This document shows, in pieces, positions 23,119 through 32,128 of a stretch of 32,877 nucleotides of DNA. The stretch comes from Rhodocyclaceae bacterium (GTDB taxonomy: Bacteria; Pseudomonadota; Gammaproteobacteria; Burkholderiales; Rhodocyclaceae), in assembly GCA_008080565.1 (NCBI GenBank), contig VIKE01000025.1, forward strand, positions 1 to 32,877. Direction: 5' to 3'. Each line of letters starts with the position of its first letter. The first letter of the stretch is position 1. The position numbers and the translations under genes were made by a program. The notes under the pieces are model-generated. The model did not search any database. It had not been told where the DNA came from and worked only from the letters and a program-made list of their open reading frames with translations.

Positions 23119-23158
23119 TGCTACGGTCAACCGGAAAAAACGGCCAATATTGAAATGT
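23119..23158 (+). repeat. Dispersed repeat, copy C
   Basis: The copy starts TGCTACGGTCAACCGGAAAA and ends TGAAATG. It lies between the converging dmpQ and GntR genes. It shares 20 identical bases with the coding copy at 4508. Confidence 0.75.
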
Positions 23159-23170
23159 GGCCAGCAGCGT

Positions 23171-23884
23171 TCAGGCCGCCAGCTTTTCGTTCAGCTGGTC
23201 TTTCGGAATCTGCTCGATGGAACGGAAGGTGAGCAGGATGTGTTCGCCGAGGATCGCGGTGGCCTTGTCGGCATCGCGGGCCATGGCAGCCTGCATGAGG
23301 GCTTCATGCTCGGCATGGATGTCACGCGGAATCGGCTTCAGGTAGAGCGACAGGCGGCGATAGCGTTCGGCCTGCTGATAGAGGATGGAGAGGAAATGCT
23401 TGAGCCAGCGCGAAGGACAAGCCGAAATCAGCACCTCATGGAAGATGCGGTTGCGCTCCTCCCACTCTTCCCGGTCATCGCTGCCGATGCGCTTTTCCTC
23501 GGCCTTGGTGAGACGGTGGAAGGCAGCGAGCAGGTCACCTTCCCAGGCGTCGTCGCCCATGGTGATCGACTGGCGCAGGGCCTCGCATTCGAGCATGACG
23601 CGGGTTTGGGTGATATCGCCGAAGTCTTCGAGGGACACCGGGGCGACGCGGAAGCCGCGCTGGCCCTGGCTGACGACGAGGGCATCGGAAATGAGCAGCG
23701 AAAGCGCTTCGCGCAGGGTGCCGGCACCGACGCCGTAGTCATCCTTGAGGTGCTCGACGCGGAGTTTTTCACCGGGAGCGAGATGGCCTTCGATGATGTC
23801 GCGGCGCAGGGCGCGGTAGGCGGATTCGACCAGTGTTTTCGGTTCGGCCATGAGGCTGTCGCCGGTGGATGTGTTGTTAGCCAT
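23171..23884 (-). CDS. GntR-family (FCD) transcription regulator
   Basis: A 237-residue regulator (226 if it starts at Met12). The winged-helix domain is at about 18-85 (VESAYRALRRDIIEGHLAPG, then GVGAGTLREALSLL). The FCD ligand domain is at about 95-220, with histidines in IFHEVL, AEHEAL and LGEHIL at the places that usually bind a metal and help hold a carboxylate ligand. FCD regulators commonly repress catabolic genes and respond to a pathway acid. It is divergent from dmpB across a 186-bp gap and sits between the hydroxylase and meta-cleavage operons, so it probably controls dmpB onward and itself. Only a weak ribosome site is visible. This gene is not part of the classical CF600 dmp order. 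Confidence 0.87.
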   Translation of the reverse strand: MANNTSTGDSLMAEPKTLVESAYRALRRDIIEGHLAPGEKLRVEHLKDDYGVGAGTLREALSLLISDALVVSQGQRGFRVAPVSLEDFGDITQTRVMLECEALRQSITMGDDAWEGDLLAAFHRLTKAEEKRIGSDDREEWEERNRIFHEVLISACPSRWLKHFLSILYQQAERYRRLSLYLKPIPRDIHAEHEALMQAAMARDADKATAILGEHILLTFRSIEQIPKDQLNEKLAA

Positions 23885-23961
23885 GTTTTTGGGCTCGGTT
23901 CATTGGTTTGACCAGATGGTGAAATTCTACCCTGATAGAGATAATTTTCAGGGTTTTTAAA

Positions 23962-24007
23962 AATCTCGAGAAAAAGTGTTGACATCGAGATTCGTTGTAA
24001 ATATCGT
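23962..24007 (+). promoter_or_regulatory. Promoter of the meta-cleavage operon with an inverted repeat
   Basis: TTGACA (23979-23984) and TATCGT (24002-24007) are 17 bases apart, a good sigma70-type pair ahead of dmpB (24071). AATCTCGA (23962-23969) and TCGAGATT (23985-23992) form a perfect 8-bp inverted repeat that brackets the -35 box, a plausible operator, most simply for the divergent GntR protein. Confidence 0.65.
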
Positions 24008-24070
24008 AATGGTAAATCGATTGCGCAGATTTTTGTGTGACTGAAATACTCAAAAAACAGGAGAAGACAA

Positions 24071-24997
24071 ATGGCAATGACTGGTGTTTTACGTCCGGGG
24101 CACGCTCAGATACGCGTGCTCGACATTGAAGAAAGCGTTGATTTCTATTCGAAGGTGCTGGGCTTGGTCGAAACCGGTCGTGATGCCCAGGGCCGTGTTT
24201 ATTTCAAGACCTGGGAAGAGCGCGATCACAACAGCGTGATCCTGCGTCAGGCCGACTCGGCCGGTATCGACTTCTTCGCCTTCAAGGTCGATAGCGATGC
24301 CACGCTGGCCAAGCTCGAGAAGGATCTGAACGCCTACGGCGTCGCCACCAAGCGCATTGCCGCCGGCGAGCTGCTCGAAACCGGTGAGCGCGTCCGTTTC
24401 ACGCTGCCGACCGGCCACGAGATCGAGCTGTATTCGCAAAAGACGGCCATCGGCAACGAGATGGGCGAACTGAATCCGGAAGCCTGGTGTGCCGCCGCTG
24501 AAAAGGGCATCGCCCCGATCCGCCTCGACCACTGCCTGCTCTACGGTCCGGACATCGAAAAAGCCCAGGCCATCTTCCAGGACGTCCTCGGCTTTTACCT
24601 GGTCGAACACATCGCGCTCGACGACAACCAGGATCTGGCGATCTGGCTGTCGTGCTCGACCAAGGCGCATGACATCGCCTTCGTTCGCCATCCGGAGCCG
24701 GGCAAGCTGCACCACGTTTCCTTCCTGCTCGAAACCTGGGAACAGGTCCTGCGCGCCGCCGACCTCATGTCGATGAACCGCGTCTCCATCGACATCGGCC
24801 CGACGCGTCACGGTGTGACCCGCGGCACGACGATTTACGCCTTCGACCCCAACGGCAATCGTTTCGAAACCTTCTGCGGCGGCAACTATGCCTACCCCGA
24901 TCAAAAGGCGACGAAGTGGACCATGGATGAAGTGGGTGCCGCCGTGTTCTATCACGACCGCAAACTGAATGACCGCTTCCTGAGCGTGGTGACCTGA
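24071..24997 (+). CDS. dmpB: Catechol 2,3-dioxygenase (extradiol, XylE/DmpB type)
   Basis: A 308-residue iron(II) dioxygenase that opens catechol to 2-hydroxymuconic semialdehyde. It is a two-domain vicinal-oxygen-chelate protein; the iron ligands H154 (RLDHCLLYG), H215 (KLHHVSF) and E266 (NRFETF) lie exactly one residue after those of XylE (H153, H214, E265). Length and the start (VLRPGHAQIRVLD) fit subfamily I.2. The first ATG has AGGAGA upstream; Met3 is an alternative. It is the first gene of the lower operon, under its own apparent promoter. The stop overlaps the next start (TGATG). Confidence 0.96.
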   Translation: MAMTGVLRPGHAQIRVLDIEESVDFYSKVLGLVETGRDAQGRVYFKTWEERDHNSVILRQADSAGIDFFAFKVDSDATLAKLEKDLNAYGVATKRIAAGELLETGERVRFTLPTGHEIELYSQKTAIGNEMGELNPEAWCAAAEKGIAPIRLDHCLLYGPDIEKAQAIFQDVLGFYLVEHIALDDNQDLAIWLSCSTKAHDIAFVRHPEPGKLHHVSFLLETWEQVLRAADLMSMNRVSIDIGPTRHGVTRGTTIYAFDPNGNRFETFCGGNYAYPDQKATKWTMDEVGAAVFYHDRKLNDRFLSVVT

Positions 24998-25419
24998 TGC
25001 TGGTTGCCGCCACGATCCCGGGGATTTCGGCCGAGGCGGCTGCGGCCGCCTGCTCAGCAGCCGTGGCACACGCCGCGGCCAACGGCTGGAAGATCAACGT
25101 CGCCGTGGTTGATCGTGGCGGCAATCTGATGGCTTTCCTGCGCATGCCCGGCGCCTTCATCCACTCGATCGATATCGCCATCGACAAGGCCTACACCTCG
25201 GCCAGCTTCGGCTTTCCGACCAAGGCCTGGATGGGTGCCATCGGCCACGATGAAGGCATGAAGCTGGGCTTTTCGGCCCAGCCGCGGCTCATCGTTTTTG
25301 GCGGCGGCCTGCCGGTTGGTTCAGGTGACTGGCTTGGCGGCATCGGTGTTTCCGGTGCTTCCGAAGCGCAGGACGAAGAGTGTGCTCGGGCCGGCCTGGC
25401 GGCCATCGGTCTGGCTTAA
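24997..25419 (+). CDS. GlcG/HbpS (DUF336) family protein
   Basis: A 140-residue protein whose ATG shares one base with the dmpB stop. It has the DUF336 pattern: ACSAAVAHAAANGWKINVAVVDRGGNLMAFLRM (quoted here as the region 18-50), then DIAIDKAYTSASF and a GGLPV...GGIGVSGA ending. HbpS members bind haem, and related small proteins occur in many aromatic and glycolate gene clusters with no settled role. Its tight coupling to dmpB suggests help with the iron dioxygenase or with intermediate handling, which is inference. It is not one of the classical fifteen dmp genes. Confidence 0.85.
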   Translation: MLVAATIPGISAEAAAAACSAAVAHAAANGWKINVAVVDRGGNLMAFLRMPGAFIHSIDIAIDKAYTSASFGFPTKAWMGAIGHDEGMKLGFSAQPRLIVFGGGLPVGSGDWLGGIGVSGASEAQDEECARAGLAAIGLA

Positions 25420-25449
25420 GAACAGCAAACAGAAAAGGAAAACAAGGGC

Positions 25450-26904
25450 ATGAAGCAGATCCTGAATTTCATCAACGGCGAATTCGTCGCGACGGGCAAG
25501 CAGTTCGAGAAGCGCACGCCGCTCGATAACTCGATCATCGGCATGGTGCACGAAGCTGGCAAGGCTGAAGTTGATGCCGCCGTGCAGGCCGCGCACGATG
25601 CCCTGAAGGGGCCGTGGGGCAAGATGACCGTGGTCGAACGCACCGATATTCTGAACAAGGTGGCCGATGAGATCAGCCGCCGCTTCGACGAGTTCCTCGA
25701 AGCCGAATGCGCCGATACCGGCAAGCCGAAAAGCCTCGCCTCGCACATCGATATTCCGCGCGGTGCGGCCAACTTCAAGATCTTCGCTGACGTCATCAAG
25801 AATGCGCCGACCGAGTTCTTCGAAATGGCCACGCCGGATGGCAAGGGCGCGCTGAACTACGCGATCCGTCGTCCGGTCGGCGTCGTCGGCGTCGTCTGTC
25901 CGTGGAACCTGCCGCTGCTGCTCATGACCTGGAAGGTCGGCCCGGCGCTGGCCTGCGGCAATACGGTCGTCGTCAAACCATCGGAAGAAACGCCGTCGAC
26001 CGCCACGCTGCTCGGTGAAGTCATGAATGCCTGCGGTGTGCCGAAGGGCGTCTACAACGTCGTGCATGGCTTCGGTCCGAATTCGGCCGGTGAATTCCTG
26101 ACCACCAATCAGGGCGTCAATGCCATCACCTTCACCGGCGAAACGCGTACCGGCGAGATCATCAACAAGGCTGCAGCGCATGGCTCACGTCCGGTGTCGC
26201 TCGAAATGGGCGGCAAGAATCCGGGCATCGTCTTTGCCGACTGCGACATGGATGTCGCCATCGAAGCGACGATTCGTTCCTGCTTTGCCAACTGCGGCCA
26301 GGTTTGTCTGGGCACCGAGCGGGTCTATGTCGAACGCCCGATCTTCGACGAGTTCGTCGCCCGCCTGAAGGCCGGAGCCGAGAAGCTCAAGCTCGGCGTG
26401 CCGAGCGATCCGGCCACCAACATGGGGCCGCTGGTCAGCCAGGAACATCGCGACAAGGTGCTGTCGTATTACAAGAAGGCCGTCGACGAAGGTGCCACCG
26501 TCGTCACCGGCGGCGGTATTCCCGCCATGCCGGGCGAGTTGGCCAACGGCGCCTGGGTTCAGCCGACGATCTGGACCGGTCTCGACGACAACGCCACGGT
26601 GGTTCGCGAGGAAATCTTCGGGCCGTGCACGACGGTCATGCCTTTCGACAGCGAAGACGAAGTCATCGCCCGCGCCAACAACACGACCTACGGTCTGGCC
26701 GCCTCGGTGTTCACGCAGAACATCAATCGCGCCCACCGCGTCGCCGCGCAGATGGAAGTCGGCCTGGTCTGGGTCAACAGTTGGTTCCTGCGCGACCTGC
26801 GCACGCCGTTCGGTGGTGCCAAGCAGTCGGGTATCGGCCGTGAAGGTGGCGTGCATTCTCTTGAGTTCTATACCGAACTCAAGAACGTCTGCATCAAGCT
26901 GTAA
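25450..26904 (+). CDS. dmpC: 2-Hydroxymuconic semialdehyde dehydrogenase
   Basis: A 484-residue NAD+-dependent aldehyde dehydrogenase. The catalytic nucleophile is C286 in GQVCLGTER and the general base E252 in LEMGGKNP. The cofactor region includes PWNLPLLLMTWK near residue 153. It oxidises the ring-cleavage product to 4-oxalocrotonate, opening the dehydrogenase branch used for phenol and catechol. The ATG at 25450 follows AAAGGAAAAC. The length is standard for DmpC/XylG. dmpD follows after 6 bp. Confidence 0.95.
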   Translation: MKQILNFINGEFVATGKQFEKRTPLDNSIIGMVHEAGKAEVDAAVQAAHDALKGPWGKMTVVERTDILNKVADEISRRFDEFLEAECADTGKPKSLASHIDIPRGAANFKIFADVIKNAPTEFFEMATPDGKGALNYAIRRPVGVVGVVCPWNLPLLLMTWKVGPALACGNTVVVKPSEETPSTATLLGEVMNACGVPKGVYNVVHGFGPNSAGEFLTTNQGVNAITFTGETRTGEIINKAAAHGSRPVSLEMGGKNPGIVFADCDMDVAIEATIRSCFANCGQVCLGTERVYVERPIFDEFVARLKAGAEKLKLGVPSDPATNMGPLVSQEHRDKVLSYYKKAVDEGATVVTGGGIPAMPGELANGAWVQPTIWTGLDDNATVVREEIFGPCTTVMPFDSEDEVIARANNTTYGLAASVFTQNINRAHRVAAQMEVGLVWVNSWFLRDLRTPFGGAKQSGIGREGGVHSLEFYTELKNVCIKL

Positions 26905-26910
26905 GGCGAA

Positions 26911-27741
26911 GTGACCGTGTCGGCAAGCTCTCCCGAAATCGGCCAGCGCATCGTCGCCGGCGGCATCGAAACCAACTACCACGATGTCGGTAGCGGGGCG
27001 CCGGTGCTGCTCATCCACGGTTCCGGGCCGGGCGTGACGGCGTGGGCCAACTGGCGTCTGGTCTTGCCGGAGCTGGCCGAGACCTGCCGGGCGATTGCGC
27101 CGGACATGGTTGGCTTCGGCTACACCGAGCGGCCTGCCGACATTCAATACAGCACTGACGGCTGGGTCGATCACGCCATCGGCCTGCTCGATGCGCTGGG
27201 TATCGAAAAGACCGACCTGATCGGCAATTCATTCGGCGGCGCCATCGCCCTGGCCTTGGCCATCCGCCACCCGCAGCGCGTGCGCCGGTTGGTGTTGATG
27301 GGCAGCGTTGGCGTACCGTTTGAGATCACGCCAGAACTCGATGCAGTCTGGGGCTACGAGCCGTCGCTGGCGGCAATGCGCGGCCTGCTCGACATCTTCG
27401 CGCATGACCGCAGCCTGGTTAACGACGAACTGGCCGAGTTGCGCTATCAGGCCAGCATTCGACCGGGCTTTCAGGAGTCGTTTTCGGCCATGTTCCCGGC
27501 CCCGCGTCAGCGTTGGGTCGATGCCATGGCCAGTGCCGAGGCGGACATCCGGGCGATCCAGCACAAGACGCTGGTCATTCATGGCCGCGACGACCGGGTC
27601 ATTCCGCTGAGCAATTCGATCACGCTGAACCGCTGGATCGACGACTCGCAGCTGCATGTTTTCGGCCGCTGCGGGCATTGGGTCCAGATCGAACACAACC
27701 GCGAATTCAACCAGCTGGTCAGCAATTTCCTGGCCGAATAA
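26911..27741 (+). CDS. dmpD: 2-Hydroxymuconic semialdehyde hydrolase
   Basis: A 276-residue alpha/beta hydrolase with a GTG start at 26911. It has the oxyanion motif HGSGPG (residues 36-41), nucleophile S107 in GNSFGG, an acid in HGRDDRVIP and the catalytic histidine in CGHWVQIEH. It hydrolyses the ring-cleavage product (best with methylated analogues) to 2-hydroxypentadienoate plus an acid, the alternative branch to DmpC/I/H. Formate would come from catechol itself. Similarity and operon position fix the call. Confidence 0.94.
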   Translation: MTVSASSPEIGQRIVAGGIETNYHDVGSGAPVLLIHGSGPGVTAWANWRLVLPELAETCRAIAPDMVGFGYTERPADIQYSTDGWVDHAIGLLDALGIEKTDLIGNSFGGAIALALAIRHPQRVRRLVLMGSVGVPFEITPELDAVWGYEPSLAAMRGLLDIFAHDRSLVNDELAELRYQASIRPGFQESFSAMFPAPRQRWVDAMASAEADIRAIQHKTLVIHGRDDRVIPLSNSITLNRWIDDSQLHVFGRCGHWVQIEHNREFNQLVSNFLAE

Positions 27742-27753
27742 AGAGAAAGCATC

Positions 27754-28536
27754 ATGGAACAATCGCAAATCACCCAACTCGGCGACGAACTCTACGAAGC
27801 CCTGGTCGCCGGCCAGACGGTCAGTCCGCTGACCTCGCGCGGCTTCGAGATCACCATCGAGGACGCCTATCACATCCAGCAGCAGATGCTGTCGCGCCGC
27901 CTGGCCAAGGGCGAGCGCGTCATCGGCAAGAAGATCGGCGTCACCAGCAAGCCGGTCATGAACCTGCTCGGCGTGCATCAGCCTGACTTCGGCTACCTGC
28001 TCGACGGCATGGTCTACAACGAAGGCGAATCGATCGAAATGAGCTCGCTGATCCAGCCCAAGGCCGAAGGTGAAATCGCCTTCCTGCTCAAGAAGGATTT
28101 GCAGGGCCCGGGCGTGACCGCCGCCGATGTGCTGGCTGCCACCGAAGGCGTCATGGCCTGCTTCGAGATCGTCGATTCGCGCATCACCGACTGGAAGATC
28201 AAGATCCAGGACACCGTCGCCGACAACGCCTCGTGTGGCGTCTTCGTTCTTGGCGACCAGCTGGTCGATATCAGTAACATCGACCTCGGCCTGTGCGGCA
28301 TGGTCCTGGAGAAGAACGGCGAAATCGTCGTCACCGGCGCAGGCGCCGCGACCATGGGCCACCCGGTCAACGCCATGGTCTGGCTGGCCAATACGCTCGG
28401 CAAGCTCGGCATTGCCCTGAAGGCAGGCGACATTGTGCTGTCCGGCGCGATGGGTGCGATGGTCCCGGTGGTCAAGGGCGACAACCTGCGCATGACCATC
28501 GGCGGCCTCGGTGGCTGTTCGGTCCGTTTCGTCTAG
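27754..28536 (+). CDS. dmpE: 2-Hydroxypenta-2,4-dienoate hydratase
   Basis: A 260-residue protein of the hydratase/decarboxylase branch of the FAH superfamily. It hydrates 2-hydroxypenta-2,4-dienoate (2-oxopent-4-enoate) to 4-hydroxy-2-oxovalerate. Metal-binding acids lie in PKAEGEIAFLL (about 105-115). DmpH, further along, is a paralogue with the same layout ([11 protein letters not shown] versus GKKIGVTSKPV). The call of E versus H rests on the IGVTSKPVMNLLGVHQPDFG signature and gene order. The SDR gene follows after 14 bp. Confidence 0.92.
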   Translation: MEQSQITQLGDELYEALVAGQTVSPLTSRGFEITIEDAYHIQQQMLSRRLAKGERVIGKKIGVTSKPVMNLLGVHQPDFGYLLDGMVYNEGESIEMSSLIQPKAEGEIAFLLKKDLQGPGVTAADVLAATEGVMACFEIVDSRITDWKIKIQDTVADNASCGVFVLGDQLVDISNIDLGLCGMVLEKNGEIVVTGAGAATMGHPVNAMVWLANTLGKLGIALKAGDIVLSGAMGAMVPVVKGDNLRMTIGGLGGCSVRFV

Positions 28537-28550
28537 GCGGATCGCTCGAA

Positions 28551-29345
28551 ATGGACTTCGGGATACATTCCAAAATTGCCCTTATTTCCGGGTCGACCGT
28601 GGGAATCGGCTTTGCGATTGCCACGGAGCTGGCCCGCGAAGGCGCCAAGGTGGTGATCAACGGTCGCAGCCAGAAAAGTGTCGATACGGCGCTTGCCCGG
28701 CTGCGTTCGCTGGTCGCCGGCGCCGAAGTGCAGGGGGTTGCGGCTGACCTGGCCACGGCGGAAGGTTGTCAGGTTCTGTTCGCTGCCTGTCCTCGGGCCG
28801 ACATTCTGGTCAACAACCTCGGCATCTTCGATCCTGTGCCGTTCGATGCCATTCCTGATTCCGAATGGCAGCGCTTCTTCGACGTCAATGTAATGAGCGG
28901 TGTTCGTCTGGCTCGCCATTATCTGCCGGCCATGAAGGCGGCCAACTGGGGGCGCATCGTTTTCATCTCGAGCGAATCCGGCATCAACACGCCGGGCGAG
29001 ATGGTGCATTACGGAATGACCAAGTCGGCCCAGCTGGCGGTGTCGCGCGGTCTGGCCCAGAGCTGCGCCGGAACGGGAGTCACGGTCAATGCCGTGCTGC
29101 CTGGCCCGACCCGCTCCGAGGGCGTCGGCGAATTCTTCGCCAAGCTGGCCGCCGAGGCTGGCATCAGCCTCGATGAAATGGAGCGCCGCTTCTTCGCCGA
29201 GGGGCGTCCGACCTCAATTATCAAACGCATGATCGATCCGGCCGAAGTGGCTGCGCTGGTCGCCTACGTGTGCAGCGCGAGAGCGGCTGCGACGACGGGT
29301 GCCGCGCTGCGCGTCGAAGGCGGGATCGTTTCCACCATTTGCTGA
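28551..29345 (+). CDS. SDR-family oxidoreductase within the meta operon
   Basis: A 264-residue short-chain dehydrogenase starting at ATG 28551, after the dmpE stop. A longer open frame upstream overlaps dmpE and is not supported. It has the cofactor motif SGSTVGIG (13-20), NNLG (88-91), active-site serines at S140/S141 and the Y154-x3-K158 pair (YGMTK). A C-terminal stretch ends ALRVEGGIV, as in classical SDRs. No step of the standard phenol pathway needs an SDR. It may act on a side-product or a substituted aromatic, but I cannot name the substrate. A degenerate reverse match to the dispersed repeat overlaps codons 6-18. dmpF follows after 24 bp. Confidence 0.85.
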   Translation: MDFGIHSKIALISGSTVGIGFAIATELAREGAKVVINGRSQKSVDTALARLRSLVAGAEVQGVAADLATAEGCQVLFAACPRADILVNNLGIFDPVPFDAIPDSEWQRFFDVNVMSGVRLARHYLPAMKAANWGRIVFISSESGINTPGEMVHYGMTKSAQLAVSRGLAQSCAGTGVTVNAVLPGPTRSEGVGEFFAKLAAEAGISLDEMERRFFAEGRPTSIIKRMIDPAEVAALVAYVCSARAAATTGAALRVEGGIVSTIC

Positions 29346-29369
29346 ACCACGATCAATAAGGAAATATTG

Positions 29370-30284
29370 ATGACCCAAAAAATCAAATGCGCCCTGATCG
29401 GCCCGGGCAACATCGGGACCGACCTGCTATACAAACTCAAGCGCAGCCCCTACCTCGACCCCGTCTGGATGATCGGCATCGACCCGGAATCCGAAGGCCT
29501 CAAGCGTGCCGCCGAGATGGGCCTGAAGACCTGCGCCACCGGTGTCGACGGCTTCCTGCCCCACGTCCTCGAAGACAACGTCCAGATCGCCTTCGACGCC
29601 ACCTCGGCCTACGTTCACGCCGAGAACAGCCGCAAGCTCAACGCGCTCGGTGTCCTGATGATCGACCTGACACCCGCCGCCATCGGCCCGTTCTGCGTGC
29701 CGCCGGTCAACCTCAAGGAACACGTCGGTCGCCGTGAAATGAACGTCAACATGGTCACCTGCGGTGGCCAGGCCACCATCCCGATGGTGGCAGCCGTTTC
29801 CCGCGTTCAACCGGTGGCCTACGGCGAAATCGTCGCCACGGTTTCTTCCAAGAGCGCCGGCCCCGGCACCCGCAAGAACATCGACGAATTCACCCGCACC
29901 ACCGCCGGTGCCGTCGAAAAGGTCGGCGGTGCCAAAAAGGGCAAGGCCATCATCATCATCAACCCGGCCGAACCCCCGCTCGTCATGCGCGACACGGTTC
30001 ACTGCCTGACCGAAACCGAACCGGACCAGGCCAAGATCACCGAATCCATCCACGCCATGATCAAGGAAGTCCAGAAGTACGTCCCGGGCTACCGCCTGGT
30101 CAACGGCCCGGTCTTCGACGGCAACCGCGTCTCCGTCTACATGGAAGTCACCGGCCTCGGCGACTTCCTGCCGACCTACGCCGGCAACCTCGACATCATG
30201 ACCGCCGCCGGTGCACGCACCGCCGAGATGTTCGCCGAAGAAATGATCAAGGGCACGCTCAAGCTTGAGCCGGTCGTTGCCTAA
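29370..30284 (+). CDS. dmpF: Acetaldehyde dehydrogenase (acylating)
   Basis: A 304-residue enzyme that converts acetaldehyde, NAD+ and CoA to acetyl-CoA. I chose ATG 29370 (TAAGGAAAT upstream) over a TTG one codon earlier. The Rossmann motif is [10 protein letters not shown] (10-19), and the catalytic C131 sits in [10 protein letters not shown], matching DmpF C132. In the family it forms a channelling complex with the aldolase DmpG, encoded 18 bp downstream. From here carbon enters the TCA cycle as acetyl-CoA, independent of the broken acs gene upstream. Confidence 0.96.
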   Translation: MTQKIKCALIGPGNIGTDLLYKLKRSPYLDPVWMIGIDPESEGLKRAAEMGLKTCATGVDGFLPHVLEDNVQIAFDATSAYVHAENSRKLNALGVLMIDLTPAAIGPFCVPPVNLKEHVGRREMNVNMVTCGGQATIPMVAAVSRVQPVAYGEIVATVSSKSAGPGTRKNIDEFTRTTAGAVEKVGGAKKGKAIIIINPAEPPLVMRDTVHCLTETEPDQAKITESIHAMIKEVQKYVPGYRLVNGPVFDGNRVSVYMEVTGLGDFLPTYAGNLDIMTAAGARTAEMFAEEMIKGTLKLEPVVA

Positions 30285-30302
30285 GGAACTGGAGAAAAGA
30301 AA

Positions 30303-31334
30303 ATGAGTTTGCGCGGCAAAAAAGTAACCGTCCACGACATGACCCTGCGGGATGGCATGCATCCCAAGCGTCACCTGATGACCCTCGACCAGATGATCAG
30401 CATCGCCACCGGCCTCGATGAAGCCGGCGTGCCGCTCATCGAAGTCACCCACGGCGATGGCCTCGGTGGTTCCTCGGTCAACTACGGCTTCCCGGCCCAC
30501 ACCGACGAGGAATACCTCGGCGCCGTCATCCCCAGGATGAAGAACGCCAAGGTCTCGGCCCTGCTGCTGCCCGGCATCGGCACCGTCGACCACCTCAAGA
30601 TGGCGCGTGATCTCGGCGTCAACACCATCCGTGTCGCCACCCACTGCACCGAAGCCGACGTCTCGGAACAGCACATCACCATGGCCCGCAAGCTCGACAT
30701 GGACACCGTCGGCTTCCTCATGATGGCCCACATGAACAGCGCCGAAGGCTTGGTCAAGCAAGCCAAGCTCATGGAAGGCTACGGCGCCAACTGTATCTAC
30801 GTCACCGACTCGGCCGGCCACCTGCTGCCGGAAGGCGTCAAGGAACGCCTGTCTGCCGTGCGTGCGGCATTGAAGCCGGAAACCGAACTCGGCTTCCACG
30901 GCCACCACAATCTGGCCATGGGCGTCGCCAACTCCATCGCCGCCATTGAAGTCGGTGCCAACCGCGTCGACGCGGCTGCTGCTGGCCTCGGTGCCGGTGC
31001 CGGCAATACGCCGATGGAAGTGCTGATCGCCGTGTGCAGCCTGATGGGCATCGAGACCGGAGTCGATGTCGCGAAGATTACCGACGTCGCCGAAGACCTG
31101 GTCGTGCCGATGATGGACTTCCCGATTCGCATCGACCGCGATGCATTGACGCTCGGCTATGCCGGCGTCTATGGCTCCTTCCTGTTGTTTGCCAAGCGTG
31201 CTTCCGTCAAGTACGGCGTACCGGCTCGCGACATCCTGGTCGAACTAGGCCGGCGCGGCATGGTGGGCGGCCAGGAAGACATGATTGAAGACACCGCCAT
31301 GAGCATGGCACGCGAACGGGGATTGATGGCATGA
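30303..31334 (+). CDS. dmpG: 4-Hydroxy-2-oxovalerate aldolase
   Basis: A 343-residue class II (divalent-metal) aldolase of the HMGL-like TIM-barrel family. It splits 4-hydroxy-2-oxovalerate into pyruvate and acetaldehyde. [15 protein letters not shown] near residue 11 holds the metal-binding aspartate and catalytic histidine, and [11 protein letters not shown] near 200 holds the two metal-binding histidines. The C-terminal DmpG-communication region is present. GGAGA lies upstream. It overlaps dmpH by 4 bp (ATGA, 31331-31334). It partners with DmpF. Confidence 0.96.
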   Translation: MSLRGKKVTVHDMTLRDGMHPKRHLMTLDQMISIATGLDEAGVPLIEVTHGDGLGGSSVNYGFPAHTDEEYLGAVIPRMKNAKVSALLLPGIGTVDHLKMARDLGVNTIRVATHCTEADVSEQHITMARKLDMDTVGFLMMAHMNSAEGLVKQAKLMEGYGANCIYVTDSAGHLLPEGVKERLSAVRAALKPETELGFHGHHNLAMGVANSIAAIEVGANRVDAAAAGLGAGAGNTPMEVLIAVCSLMGIETGVDVAKITDVAEDLVVPMMDFPIRIDRDALTLGYAGVYGSFLLFAKRASVKYGVPARDILVELGRRGMVGGQEDMIEDTAMSMARERGLMA

Positions 31335-32119
31335 AACTGAATCAGCAAACGATTGGCCAACTGGCCGAACTGCTCGAAAATGCCGAGCTGCAGGCGCACG
31401 ACGTTGTCAAGATCACCGATGCCCATCCGGAAATGGATTGGGACGATGCCTACGCCATCCAGAACGAAATCCTCCGCCGCAAGCTGGCCCGCGGCAATCG
31501 CGTCGTCGGTCTGAAAGCCGGTCTGACCTCGCACGCCAAGATGAAGCAGATGGGTGTTGAAACGCCGTGTTTCGGCTTCCTGGTCGATTACTTCAGCGTC
31601 GCCGATGGCGGCGAGATCAAGATCGATCAACTGATCCACCCGAAGGTCGAGCCGGAGATCGTCTTCGTCCTGAAGAAAGCCCTGAAAGGCCCGGGTTGCC
31701 ACATTGGCGCCGTGCTGGCGGCGACCGATTTCATCATGCCGGGCATCGAGATCATCGATTCGCGCTACCGCGATTTCAAATTCGACCTGAAGAGCGTCAT
31801 CGCTGACAACTGTTCGTCGTCGCGCTTTGTCCTCGGCGGTCAGATGACGCCGGTCGCCGGTCTCGATCTGCGCACGCTGGGCGTGGTCATGGAAAAGAAC
31901 GGCGAACCCGTCGCCATTGGCGCCGGTGCTGCCGTGCTCGGCCATCCGGCAGCGGCGATTGCCATGCTGGCCAACCATCTCGGGGCGCGTGGCGAAGAAA
32001 TCCCGGCCGGCACGATGATCCTGTCCGGCGGTGTGACCGAGGCTGTTGCGGTCAACGCCGGCGATCATGTCAATTTGCGTATCCAGTCGCTGGGTGGCGT
32101 CAGCTGCCGTTTCGTTTAA
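31331..32119 (+). CDS. dmpH: 4-Oxalocrotonate decarboxylase
   Basis: A 262-residue paralogue of DmpE. It decarboxylates 2-oxohex-3-enedioate, the keto form made by DmpI, to 2-hydroxypentadienoate. It features [20 protein letters not shown] (about 58-77) and the metal-binding segment [12 protein letters not shown] (about 103-114). In the family it forms a complex with DmpE. The start overlaps the dmpG stop. dmpI follows after 9 bp with AAGGAGA. Confidence 0.93.
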   Translation: MKLNQQTIGQLAELLENAELQAHDVVKITDAHPEMDWDDAYAIQNEILRRKLARGNRVVGLKAGLTSHAKMKQMGVETPCFGFLVDYFSVADGGEIKIDQLIHPKVEPEIVFVLKKALKGPGCHIGAVLAATDFIMPGIEIIDSRYRDFKFDLKSVIADNCSSSRFVLGGQMTPVAGLDLRTLGVVMEKNGEPVAIGAGAAVLGHPAAAIAMLANHLGARGEEIPAGTMILSGGVTEAVAVNAGDHVNLRIQSLGGVSCRFV

Positions 32120-32128
32120 GGAGACACC

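Noticed and set aside
28293..29345. A 350-residue version of the SDR starting inside dmpE
   Set aside because: The first 86 residues are out-of-frame dmpE sequence; the SDR fold begins at the ATG at 28551.
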